In this document: positions 1 through 7,517 of the stretch, one piece after another
Layout of the letters: the number at the start of each line of letters is the position of its first letter
Position numbering within the stretch: position 1 is the stretch's first letter
NCBI GenBank assembly: GCA_025201865.1
Contig: MU602812.1
Coordinates: forward strand, 1 to 10,919
Direction of reading: 5' to 3'
Length of the DNA: 10,919 nt
Source of the DNA: Ramicandelaber brevisporus
Lineage: Eukaryota; Kickxellomycota; Ramicandelaberales; Ramicandelaberaceae
Program-made: the position numbers and the translations under genes
Notes under the pieces: generated by a model
What the model saw: only the letters and a program-made list of their open reading frames with translations
What the model was told of the DNA's origin: nothing
The model's database searches: none

Positions 1-52
1 AAAAAGTATATCACGTGTTCTCCAGTGACTCGTGCAGGTGTTTGCGGATGTG

Positions 53-70
53 CAGTCAGTCAGTCAGTCA
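53..70. repeat. CAGT tetranucleotide microsatellite
   Basis: Four perfect CAGT units are followed by a partial CA. The array is short, noncoding and lies in the upstream flank. No function is implied. Confidence 0.7.
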
Positions 71-230
71 CCGGTACCTCCGCTGCGTTGCTCATGTCTG
101 AACTGCTGCAGATATTCGAAGAAAGTATCGACGCATCAAACGGACATTGTGATTGGATGTAACGTTCGGATCGTGCTTGATCCGATGGCCAGCACAACAT
201 CAACTTCCAATCCCCCTCCCACAAAACGGA

Positions 231-236
231 GATAAG
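231..236 (+). promoter_or_regulatory. Candidate GATA-factor site upstream of allantoicase
   Basis: A GATAAG hexamer lies about 235 bp before the allantoicase ATG. Fungal purine-catabolism genes are commonly activated by nitrogen-responsive GATA factors (AreA, NIT2, Gln3 type), which bind this core, so the location makes sense. A single hexamer has a high chance rate, and no second copy stands out nearby, so this is a weak inference. Confidence 0.25.
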
Positions 237-283
237 TGTCATAAGCGGCGGTTTGTGCGAGAGCGGTTTGCGCCAAAGCATGC

Positions 284-290
284 TATAAAG
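284..290 (+). promoter_or_regulatory. TATA-like element
   Basis: TATAAAG lies about 180 bp upstream of the allantoicase ATG. If used, transcription would begin around 310-330, giving a leader of about 140-160 nt that includes the CCGCAN array and the pyrimidine tract. This is based only on motif and spacing. Confidence 0.35.
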
Positions 291-356
291 GCCCCTCACC
301 TGTTCGCTCAGCCGTCTCTCCGTATCACACAACCCACGTCAACTTTACCACCACCA

Positions 357-386
357 CCGCAACCGCAACCGCAACCGCAGCCGCAC
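357..386 (+). repeat. CCGCAN hexanucleotide array in the leader
   Basis: Five consecutive hexamers (three CCGCAA, then CCGCAG and CCGCAC) follow a short CCA run. The array sits in the presumed 5' leader of the allantoicase gene. Similar hexamer expansions occur inside the coding regions of this window. Confidence 0.7.
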
Positions 387-469
387 TTCCTATTTTCCTC
401 CAGCCCAGCACACAACTTAACCTTTTTACTTTCCCTCTCCCTTTGTTTTCCTCTTCACTCTCAACAACC

Positions 470-1534
470 ATGACCATCGCTTCAGCATCCAATACCTTCA
501 CTCCGGAAGACTACGTCGACCTGGCAAGCTCTGCCACCGGCACCACAGTGCTAGCAGTCAGCGACGAGTTCTTTGCCAAAGCCTCCAACATGATCAACCC
601 GGCCGATCCTGTTCGCTATCCATTCACGTTTGATGACAATGGCGCCGTGATGGATGGGTGGGAAACCCGCCGTCACAACCGCTCTGGCCGAGACTGGGCT
701 GTGCTGCGGCTGGGATTCCCAGGCACGCTCGCTGGCTTTGACATTGACACGACGTTCTTTAACGGAAACCATGCGCCAGAAGCATCCGTGGAAGGATGCT
801 TTGCACCAAACGACACAAATGAGAATGAGAACGAGAACGAGACCACCGATTACAACGATGCAAACAAGTATCAATGGGTAACGATTCTCGAAAAGACGGT
901 GCTGAAAGGAAACTCACCAAATCGATTTGCACTGCCAAAAGAATCAACCCAGGTGTTTACACACTTGAGACTCAACAACTATCCCGACGGTGGCATCACT
1001 CGTTTCCGCGCATATGGCACTGTCCGTCCAACCTGGACATCCGCCGCTCTCGCCCAAGACGAGCAGATTGATCTCGCGTTCATTGGCAACGGCGCACAGG
1101 TTGTTGCATGCAGCGACGAGCACTTTGGCCGCAAGTCAAACCTCATCCTGCCGGGCCGCGGCGCGAACATGGGCGATGGATGGGAGACCAAGCGCAGTCG
1201 TGAAGCAAACCACAGTGATTGGGCTACTATCAAGCTGGGTGCTGCGGGCCGTCTACAGCGTGCAGAGATCGACACCTGTCACTTCAAAGGCAACTTCCCA
1301 GAGTCGTTCAATCTGGAAGCCTGCAGCGTGCTGGATAGCGATGGAGTTGATGTGACTAGCGACAAAGTGGAATGGTGGACGGTTTGCGAGCGCAGCCCAT
1401 TGTCGGCACACAAGCAGCACTACTTTGATCTTGTCAATGCAGACAAAACTGCGACACACGTTCGACTCACAATCTTCCCAGACGGCGGTGTCAAGCGCGT
1501 CCGTATTTGGGGTCAGCGTGTGTCTTCTGATTAA
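470..1534 (+). CDS. Allantoicase (allantoate amidinohydrolase)
   Basis: Allantoicase (EC 3.5.3.4) hydrolyses allantoate to ureidoglycolate and urea, a step of purine-ring catabolism for nitrogen supply. The 354-residue product is close to the 343 residues of yeast Dal2. It shows the family's two tandem homologous domains, roughly residues 18-184 and 200-348. Paired motifs include MDGWETRR (61-68) with GDGWETKR (235-242), DWAVLRLG with DWATIKLG, and YPDGGITRFRAYG (171-183) with FPDGGVKRVRIWG (336-348). I chose the ATG at 470, in an ACC-ATGA context, because the frame upstream has no earlier ATG. An acidic Asn-Glu repeat (residues 117-124) in domain 1 looks like a repeat expansion in a surface loop. 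The gene is uninterrupted, intronless and converges on the J-like gene across 194 bp. Regulation by a GATA factor is possible. Confidence 0.95.
   Translation: MTIASASNTFTPEDYVDLASSATGTTVLAVSDEFFAKASNMINPADPVRYPFTFDDNGAVMDGWETRRHNRSGRDWAVLRLGFPGTLAGFDIDTTFFNGNHAPEASVEGCFAPNDTNENENENETTDYNDANKYQWVTILEKTVLKGNSPNRFALPKESTQVFTHLRLNNYPDGGITRFRAYGTVRPTWTSAALAQDEQIDLAFIGNGAQVVACSDEHFGRKSNLILPGRGANMGDGWETKRSREANHSDWATIKLGAAGRLQRAEIDTCHFKGNFPESFNLEACSVLDSDGVDVTSDKVEWWTVCERSPLSAHKQHYFDLVNADKTATHVRLTIFPDGGVKRVRIWGQRVSSD
818..841 (+). repeat. GAGAAC-type hexamer repeat encoding (Asn-Glu)4
   Basis: Four alternating Asn and Glu codon pairs within allantoicase domain 1 encode residues 117-124. The repeat is in frame and lengthens a loop that I do not recall as conserved in the family. 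Confidence 0.7.
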
Positions 1535-1728
1535 TCAAGTCTCTAAACACTCTTTGAATGTTCCTCCTTTGTACATTTCATGCAATTGAACAAGATGCAG
1601 CGATGTGATGGTGTCTCGAATGTAGTCTATGTTTTCGCTTCTTGCAAATCTCATTCATGTTTAGTAGAATCGTTTATCGTTATTAGACATTATCTGCTTT
1701 TCTTTAAGAATACTTAAACATTAACGAG

Positions 1729-3117
1729 TTAGTCGGTCTTTTTGTTTTTAGCTTGATCTTTACTGGATGATTTCTTGGACCGCTTCGACATTTTCGAGCC
1801 ACTGGTACCACCATCGCTAGTGGATGCTGAAATGGCTGTATCATTGGCCGCATCTTCTACACTGCCATTCTCCTGCTTCCGTGTATCCTTTACCTCCACA
1901 TCCTCGCCATCATTGTTGGATTCAAGCACAATTTGCTTAATCTGCTCTGCAAGTTTAGAGCCAACTTCGCCAAGTCCAGCGGCTTCATACTTTGCCGCAA
2001 CTTGTTCTTTAATCGCTCTAACTTGTTCCTGATTATCCACGGCGGCTTCCATTTTCACAGCCTGCTTAACTGTCTCAATGGTCTTTTCTCTCAAATACCC
2101 ATCTCGCATAATAGCACTTCTCATTATACTCATCAATATCGCATTTTGATAACCCGCTTCCGTTTGGCTCTGTAACTTGTTCACCATTTGCTTTACAGCC
2201 ACACTCGACAATCCTCCCTCTGACGACGCTGAAATTGATGCACCAGCGCTGTTTGTGATAATGAAGAAATCCAACAGACCATAAGCCGCGATCAACACCA
2301 CAAAGAAGCTACGCCGCAATCTGTCAATGGTGTTGAACCAAAAGTATGCATCTTCCACATTTTCGCGGGCAAATTCCTGTCGAATCGAGACTGCGCCATC
2401 CAGAAACGTGTACAAATCAATCAAACACATGGCTGCCAGCAGAGCGACTATAATTGTACGCCATGACGACCTTGCTGAACCTGGCGCCTTTGGCGTGTCG
2501 ATAGCTGTGATAATGCCAAACAAAATGAGCACTCCCAAATAACTGCCGGCAATACCAGATGATACATAGAGCAGGTAATCAGAGGTGTCATCAGAGTTTG
2601 TGCAGATTGGGCAGCTTAAGAATGCATTTTGGCCATACATGCCATACAGATGGCGCTGCCGAGATGAACCAGCTACGCGATCAATTGCCCAGTCCATTGC
2701 ACCATACGCTGATTGCACATATGTCGCCGAATCAAAGCTGTTTGATCTCTTTGTGGCCAAATCAGGCACTCCCGCAATACCTTCGGATGTCGGGAAGAAG
2801 TCTAGATCACCAGCGGCTGCTCTTTCGTTTGCGTAGTTGCGGAACACGCGTCGTAGCTCGTATCCAGGTGCGTCATGGCTGAGTCCAAGTGTGCGGAACA
2901 GGTTTGGAGGGCCATCAACGATAAACACGAGCTGGTACAGGAAGGCTAGTGCGAGAGTGGAGTAAACAACGAGATCGCCGCGAGTGAACCTTGGAACAGC
3001 ATAGCCACTCGCTGCCAAGTGCTGCTGATTCAAGGCGCGATTGGCCTGAAACGCTCTGAACTTGCCGATCGCCCAGGGAAGAACGATCAACAGAATGGAG
3101 TAAAGGATGGACGTCAT
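1729..3117 (-). CDS. Multi-pass ER membrane protein with degenerate J-like domain
   Basis: The 462-residue protein has about five hydrophobic segments (roughly 1-19, 49-67, 187-207, 220-239 and 270-288). Between segments 2 and 3 is a J-like fold signature: helix I-like PNLFRTLGLSHDAP (71-84), helix II-like ELRRVFRNYANE (87-98), and a helix III/IV-like stretch (128-161) with AYGAM and RQRHLYGMYG. The HPD triad that activates Hsp70 is absent; the region after helix II reads AAGDLD. A CPIC pair follows (169-172). The charged tail (about 300-462) is helix-prone, then Ser/Lys-rich, and ends in KKTD, matching the KKxx ER-retrieval signal. With a cytosolic tail, the basic loops 20-48 and 208-219 are also cytosolic and the J-like domain would be lumenal. 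I recall fungal membrane J proteins with this layout that keep HPD, but could not confirm homology. Its ATG is 56 bp past the TAF7 stop on the same strand. Confidence 0.72.
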   Translation of the reverse strand: MTSILYSILLIVLPWAIGKFRAFQANRALNQQHLAASGYAVPRFTRGDLVVYSTLALAFLYQLVFIVDGPPNLFRTLGLSHDAPGYELRRVFRNYANERAAAGDLDFFPTSEGIAGVPDLATKRSNSFDSATYVQSAYGAMDWAIDRVAGSSRQRHLYGMYGQNAFLSCPICTNSDDTSDYLLYVSSGIAGSYLGVLILFGIITAIDTPKAPGSARSSWRTIIVALLAAMCLIDLYTFLDGAVSIRQEFARENVEDAYFWFNTIDRLRRSFFVVLIAAYGLLDFFIITNSAGASISASSEGGLSSVAVKQMVNKLQSQTEAGYQNAILMSIMRSAIMRDGYLREKTIETVKQAVKMEAAVDNQEQVRAIKEQVAAKYEAAGLGEVGSKLAEQIKQIVLESNNDGEDVEVKDTRKQENGSVEDAANDTAISASTSDGGTSGSKMSKRSKKSSSKDQAKNKKTD

Positions 3118-3173
3118 TTTGTTTGTTCAACAATAAAAAAAAAACAAAAGAAAACAAAGACAAAAGAAAATGA
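3118..3173 (-). promoter_or_regulatory. 56-bp intergenic gap, pyrimidine-rich leader of the J-like gene
   Basis: Read on the minus strand, the only sequence between the TAF7 stop and the next ATG is almost pure T and C with a long T run. It must hold the start of the downstream leader, and any TAF7 3' end not placed inside the downstream gene. The J-like gene's promoter therefore probably overlaps TAF7 coding sequence. That consequence is inferred from spacing; the composition is directly visible. Confidence 0.5.
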
Positions 3174-5959
3174 TTAAGAAAGTAGGATGCGAGCTTCATC
3201 ATCGTCAATGAGACCGGCATTGACAGGTTGGCCTTGGGCTTGTAACGTACCAGCGGTAACACCGGATGTAGACTTCATGATGGCCCCATCGATATCGATA
3301 TCATCCATGTCGTCGTCATCATTGTCATCTTCATCGTCATCTCCAGCTGGAACATCGCTGTCATCTTGTTCATTATTATCCACATTGCCATCATCATCAC
3401 CACCATCTTCTTCATCATGTCATCTTCATCGTCATCTCCAGCTGGAACATCGCTGTCATCTTGTTCATTATTATCCACATTGCCATCATCATCACCACCA
3501 TCTTCTTCATCATGGTCTTCTTCTTCTTCATCGTCGTCACCATCAGCTTCACCAATATCACTGGTCTCGCCTTCAATGGTTGTTTGCTGTTTGTTACTGT
3601 CGTCTGGCTTCTTGTTTAATTCATCCAGTCTGGTTGTCTTAACAGCCAATTCTGCCTTTAGTTTATTCACTGCATCCTCAAATCTTCGCTTAATCAGCAT
3701 GTTTGGAGCTGACTCCAAATCCTTCATCTTTCTATAAAGTGCATTCTCAATATCAATAATTTCTTCTCGCAGAAGCTGTTCATGAACTGACATTTCGTCC
3801 TTTGAGGCTCCATTGAGTCCATTCTTTTTATTACCATTGTTGTTTCCAATGCGAGACTCGTCATCTTCATCATCCTCATCTGATTCTCCACTGTCATCTG
3901 CCACTGCCGCTGCCACTGCCGCTGCCACTGCCGTGGTAACTGGTGGTGCTGGTGGTGCTGGTTTAGACTGTGTCTTTCCTTTGCCCTTGCTCTTCATTGT
4001 AATATGATCAATGTCACCAATATCCTCATCTTCGCCTGGCAGCATCTGATTACGTAGCCTACTGCTTCCAATTGCAGGGTTGATGGCTGGAGTGTTGTTT
4101 GACGTGGAGGCTGGCAGTAGAGCAGGTGAAGTTGAAGCACTGGCTGGAGCTGACTGCTCATTACTATTGTTACTGCTCTGTATATTATCATTTGAAGTTG
4201 AACTGTCAATTTCATTTTGAGTTTGAGCCATATAATCAAAGTCTTCCAGTAAACCTCGTTCAATCTCTTCGTCGTAATCAAACTCGTCCTCTTCAGCTCC
4301 AATTGAGTTCTCCAGTCTATTGCTAACACTGCCAGTATCGCTTGCATTCGTGGTTGATCTGGGTGTCATTGCCATCATCATCATCATATCATCATATTCA
4401 CTTCCGCCAAACTGCATCATTCCATCATCATCCTCTTCTAGTATATTTTCAGTATCAATACTCTCGTTGATTTCAATCAATGTGTCCAGTGCCTCCAAAT
4501 CTCTCAATAGTAATCTTTCAACCTCACGTTCCACCTGTTCAATGTTAGTCTTCTTTGACAATACTTTTCTAAATCTGCGGTTTCTGACATTCTTCAAAGG
4601 AGGCGTTAGTCCATCTGCCCATTTGTACCTGCGACCTGTTCTATCCTCTGGATCATAATCTGGTCCGGTTCTAAATGACACTCTCGGTGGGCCTTTCGAT
4701 GCATTGGTATTGATATTAGCCTGTTGCTGAGCATTAACCAGTGCCTGTTCGTAGATATCATTTTGACAAGGATATGGATCTAACACCAACATCTGGCAAA
4801 TGTCTGCAATTTTCGTCAAATGTCTTCTATCATAAGTCTTGTGAGATTCAATAACTGTAGGCAAATCCACTAACTTCCCTTTAAATGTCCAATTCCCACA
4901 TATCTTGGCCACTGCATTTCTTTTGTCAATAAACACAATTTTGGTTGCATCTGGCTCAACTTGTCTATTGTCCACAGATTCCCGCAATGCACTCAATGCC
5001 TCCGAGTGCTGAATCCTCAGTATAAAATGGCCTTCAACTGGAATCTCACGCTCATTGTCTGGATAGTAATCTTCACTCAGTGCCTCCAGCGCGGGTCGAG
5101 GCAGCCCGCCTGGACCAATCATTGATGGCTGACCTGGCAATCTCTGATGTTGAATTGCTGCCTGTTGAGCAGGAGGCAATATATTAGGGATGCCAGAGTT
5201 GATTAGCTCTGCCTGTAGCTTTTGCTGCTTTACTGAGGTTGTCTTTCGTCGATGCATTGGCTGTCCATCTGGTCCAATCACAATCTCTGATGCCAATGGC
5301 ATCATTGTTGGATCTTTTCGCCTACGAACTGGATTAATCGCCCGCATTCGAGGCTGCCGAGGTGTGGTGCTACGGCCTCTCCCACCTCTGCTGCCTGGCC
5401 CACCTCCTCTGCCACGACCTCTTCCAACTGCAGGAACAGGCACAGGCACAGGCACAGGCACTGGCACAGGCATATGAGCAGATGTGGATGGAGCCAGAGT
5501 CGGTGCAATCGGAGTGATTGGAGTGGATGTTGCTGATGTATTCGCTTTAATCGATGTTATTCTGGGTACTTTTGTGGATGCTGATGACGGTGTTGACATT
5601 GGCACCGCTGGAATCGTGATCACTGGTGCTGTATTCGATCCTGGCAACTGTGGTGGTGGAACAAGCAATGGTCCAGATGTTGCAGCAGGTGCAGCAGGTG
5701 CAGCAGTAGCAGATGTTGCAGTCGCACTAATTGGTCCAGCTCCAGTTCCAGCTCCAGTTCCAGTAGCAACACCACCACCACCCGTCGACGTGCCAGACGC
5801 GCCAGACGCGCCAGTTGTGCCAGCACTCACCTTGAGGCGAATTCTTGGCTTTGATGCCGTCTTTGTCGATGGAGTAGTTGTTGCTGCTGGTGGTCGATCG
5901 TTACCTCCGCCATTTCCGCCAGCGCTGCCAGCCTTGTTTGTGTTGGGTTCCATAGTCAT
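3174..5959 (-). CDS. TAF7: TFIID subunit TAF7, C-terminal tail frameshifted by a tandem duplication
   Basis: TAF7 (TAFII55) is a TFIID subunit that partners TAF1 and restrains its activity during RNA polymerase II initiation. The conserved TAFII55 domain spans about residues 307-470, with VEGHFILRI (308-316), GKLVDLPTVIESHKT (361-375), ADICQMLVLDPYP (385-397) and TPPLKNVRNRRFRKVLSKK (452-470). It is preceded by a Gly/Ala/Pro-rich region, a Val-Pro repeat (164-176) and an RG/RGG segment (180-196). After it come acidic tracts and a coiled-coil-like stretch (about 724-783). At about residue 848 a second 95-bp copy shifts the frame; read literally the protein ends at 3275 after 47 Met-rich residues (894 aa). 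With one copy, the original frame would continue to the stop at 3174 (896 aa). The ATG at 5959 is the first in frame; 5953 has a stronger context. The length far exceeds the roughly 350 residues of human TAF7, mostly through low-complexity sequence. Confidence 0.93.
3323..3514. repeat. Perfect 95-bp tandem duplication in the TAF7 acidic tail
   Basis: Positions 3323-3419 are identical to 3418-3514 over all 97 bases, so a 95-bp unit occurs twice with a 2-bp overlap. The unit encodes the acidic segment containing DNNEQDDSDVPAGDDDEDD. Because 95 is not a multiple of three, the second copy is read in another frame as a Met-rich peptide. Perfect identity, including synonymous sites, points to a very recent event or an assembly artefact. 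Confidence 0.97.
5432..5470. repeat. Hexanucleotide repeat encoding the Pro-Val run of TAF7
   Basis: An imperfect CAGGCA-type hexamer array, read on the minus strand, encodes alternating Pro and Val at TAF7 residues 164-176. It lies just before the RG/RGG segment, in the poorly conserved N-terminal region. Confidence 0.75.
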
Positions 5960-6110
5960 TACCACCGCCAACAACAACAACAACAGCCAGCAGAAGCAGA
6001 AGCAGAAGCAGTAACAGCAGTCGTCTAATCGGGATAGTTGATTGCCGAACTCAAAGAATTGAAGAAAAAAAAACAACAACAAAAAGTAGAGATTGCCAAT
6101 CTAGATCAGG
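5960..6110. promoter_or_regulatory. 151-bp divergent promoter region between TAF7 and the TrhO gene
   Basis: TAF7 (minus) and the TrhO-like gene (plus) start 151 bp apart, so both core promoters and leaders must fit here or overlap coding sequence. The region has CAA repeats near 5969-5984, AGAAGC repeats near 5991-6011 and an A-rich tract at about 6062-6086 before the TrhO ATG. I see no clear TATA box. Sharing of elements is inferred from geometry. Confidence 0.5.
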
Positions 6111-7517
6111 ATGTCGCTTCGAAGTGGAGTTGTGCTGGGCCGACTGCCGGTGAGAGCCACAGGCTGGAGGCTGACACGCAGCATCGTCATTCAAAGATCA
6201 CTGATGCTGTCTGCTGGTTTGCTGCCTCGTTCGATTGCCGCCCAATGTTCGTTACCTGTTTACTTGCCAGCTCTGGCTTCCAGATACAACAACATTGCTG
6301 TGAGATCAATTCAGACCGCGCCGAATGTCACGACAGCATCTTCTACGCCAGAATATGTGACATTCTCCTGGTACCGATTCAGTACCATTGACGCTGACAT
6401 TCTCCAGCAGACCCGCCTTGACATGCTGGCTGATCTCGAGAAGTTCGGTGTAGTTGGTCGCATCTACATTGCCTCCGAGGGCATCAACGGTCAAGCGAGC
6501 TGCCCAAAAGTCAACTTCCCATCTGTCCAGCAGTACTTCTCCACCCACTCTGTCGAGGGTCTCCAGCTGCGTCCCGGCATCGACTCCTTCAACATTTCTA
6601 CCGACAGCACGAAACAGGCATTCAAGAAGCTGCACGTTCGAGTGCGCCGCGGCCTAGTGAACGATGGATTACGCACTGATGAATATGACATGTCATTGCA
6701 ACCGACGTATTTATCGCCTGAAGAATGGCATCGTGAACTCTCGCCGGATCAATATGTTGATGGAAAGCAAAAGGTGTTGATTGATATGCGCAATATTTAC
6801 GAAAGTGAAGTTGGCTACTTTGAAGGTGCAATCATGCCAGATGTGACTACATTTAGAGATGGAGTGGTTGCAATGAAGGACATTACAAAAGAGCTGTCAA
6901 AAGATGAGCCAGTTTACATGTATTGCACAGGTGGTATTAGATGTACGAAAGCCGGTGCAATTTTGAAGTCAGATGGGTTTAACGATGTTAGAATGTTGCG
7001 TGGCGGTATCACTGCCTATGGAAGATGGATTCAGCAGCAGCAGCAACAACAACAGCAACAACAGCCACAGAAACAGCAACAGCCACAGAAACAGCAACAG
7101 CAACAGCAGAATATACCATCAGATGAATCGGGCTCATCCTCACGTCCACAAGTGATTGAGTCAATCTATCGCGGCATCAATTTCACATTTGATAAACGCT
7201 TGGGAGAACCAATTGCCCTTAATCAGGCTGACCAACTTGATGAACAGTCAGAAGATGTCGTCTCTCACTGCCATCAGTGTGGCCAACCCTCAGCTCGTGT
7301 TACAAATTGTCGAAATCGCACTTGCAATGCACTCTTTATTCAATGCATGACGTGCAGTGCCAAGCACCAAAACACATGCGGAACTCCCGTTTGTATTGAG
7401 AGAGCTGCAATGCGATTGGAAGAGCTAAAGTCACTCAGAATCCCTACAATTCATCCTCATGACAGACGAGTTCGTGGTCGCAGCTTGATAAAGGCTGCTA
7501 ACTCTGCCAGTCAGTGA
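6111..7517 (+). CDS. TrhO/TSTD2-type tRNA uridine-34 hydroxylase, rhodanese domain, probably mitochondrial
   Basis: Bacterial TrhO (YceA) makes 5-hydroxyuridine at tRNA wobble position 34; TSTD2 proteins are eukaryotic relatives. This 468-residue product aligns over the full family plan. An N-terminal domain (about 82-180) contains IYIASEGINGQ. The rhodanese domain (about 200-307) contains LIDMRNIYESEVGYFEGA and the catalytic-loop motif YCTGGIRC (271-278, Cys272 and Cys278). The C-terminal zinc-type region has eight cysteines (387, 390, 400, 405, 412, 415, 423, 428). Residues 1-80 contain no Asp or Glu but nine Arg, typical of a mitochondrial presequence, so action on mitochondrial tRNAs is inferred. 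A Gln-rich insert (308-333) separates the rhodanese and Cys-rich parts. The start is the first in-frame ATG before the presequence. XAP5 follows on the same strand after 142 bp. Confidence 0.92.
   Translation: MSLRSGVVLGRLPVRATGWRLTRSIVIQRSLMLSAGLLPRSIAAQCSLPVYLPALASRYNNIAVRSIQTAPNVTTASSTPEYVTFSWYRFSTIDADILQQTRLDMLADLEKFGVVGRIYIASEGINGQASCPKVNFPSVQQYFSTHSVEGLQLRPGIDSFNISTDSTKQAFKKLHVRVRRGLVNDGLRTDEYDMSLQPTYLSPEEWHRELSPDQYVDGKQKVLIDMRNIYESEVGYFEGAIMPDVTTFRDGVVAMKDITKELSKDEPVYMYCTGGIRCTKAGAILKSDGFNDVRMLRGGITAYGRWIQQQQQQQQQQQPQKQQQPQKQQQQQQNIPSDESGSSSRPQVIESIYRGINFTFDKRLGEPIALNQADQLDEQSEDVVSHCHQCGQPSARVTNCRNRTCNALFIQCMTCSAKHQNTCGTPVCIERAAMRLEELKSLRIPTIHPHDRRVRGRSLIKAANSASQ
7032..7109 (+). repeat. 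CAG/CAA repeat encoding a Gln-rich insert
   Basis: Twenty-six codons, mostly mixed CAG and CAA with two Pro and two Lys, encode TrhO residues 308-333. They include a run of eleven Gln and an imperfectly repeated PQKQQ unit. The mixture of CAG and CAA suggests the tract is not a freshly expanded pure CAG array. It sits between conserved domains, in a position that is a short linker in E. coli YceA. Confidence 0.9.

Larger units (their letters stand above)
1..469 (+). promoter_or_regulatory. Upstream region and 5' leader of the allantoicase gene
   Basis: This stretch before the allantoicase start holds no convincing gene; its open frames are short, low in complexity and unlike any family I know. 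It contains a CACGTG E-box-like palindrome at 12-17, a CAGT microsatellite at 53-70, a GATAAG element at 231-236, a TATAAAG element at 284-290, a CCGCAN hexamer array at 357-386 and a strongly pyrimidine-rich tract at about 420-460 that runs up to the start codon. The functional roles are inferred from position only. The last third is probably transcribed leader. Confidence 0.5.

Noticed and set aside
153-473. A 106-codon open frame upstream of allantoicase
   Set aside because: It consists of low-complexity Pro/Gln and Leu/Ser stretches from the CCGCAN array and pyrimidine tract, and overlaps the real start codon in another frame.
3131-3160. AATAAA plus A-run on the plus strand as a poly(A) tail of a retrocopy
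   Set aside because: No plus-strand gene ends there. On the coding strand of both neighbours it is a T-rich leader, and no target-site duplication is visible.
3290-3303. ATCGATATCGAT palindrome
   Set aside because: It is coding sequence for Asp-Ile repeats in the shifted TAF7 tail, so the palindrome follows from codon choice.
3323-3514. The 95-bp duplication as a newly born GT-AG intron
   Set aside because: Removing exactly one unit by canonical splicing requires an AGGT within the repeated unit on the coding strand, and there is none. The GT dinucleotides present do not resemble GTAAGT-like or GTATGT-like donors.
3187-3737. Ser- and His-rich plus-strand open frames across the TAF7 tail
   Set aside because: They are antisense readings of the Asp/Glu-rich TAF7 codons, which give long open frames of Ser, His and Leu by composition alone.
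5484-6014. A 176-codon plus-strand open frame opposite the TAF7 N-terminus
   Set aside because: It is Ala/Val/Pro/Gly low complexity mirroring TAF7 codons on the other strand and matches no family I know.
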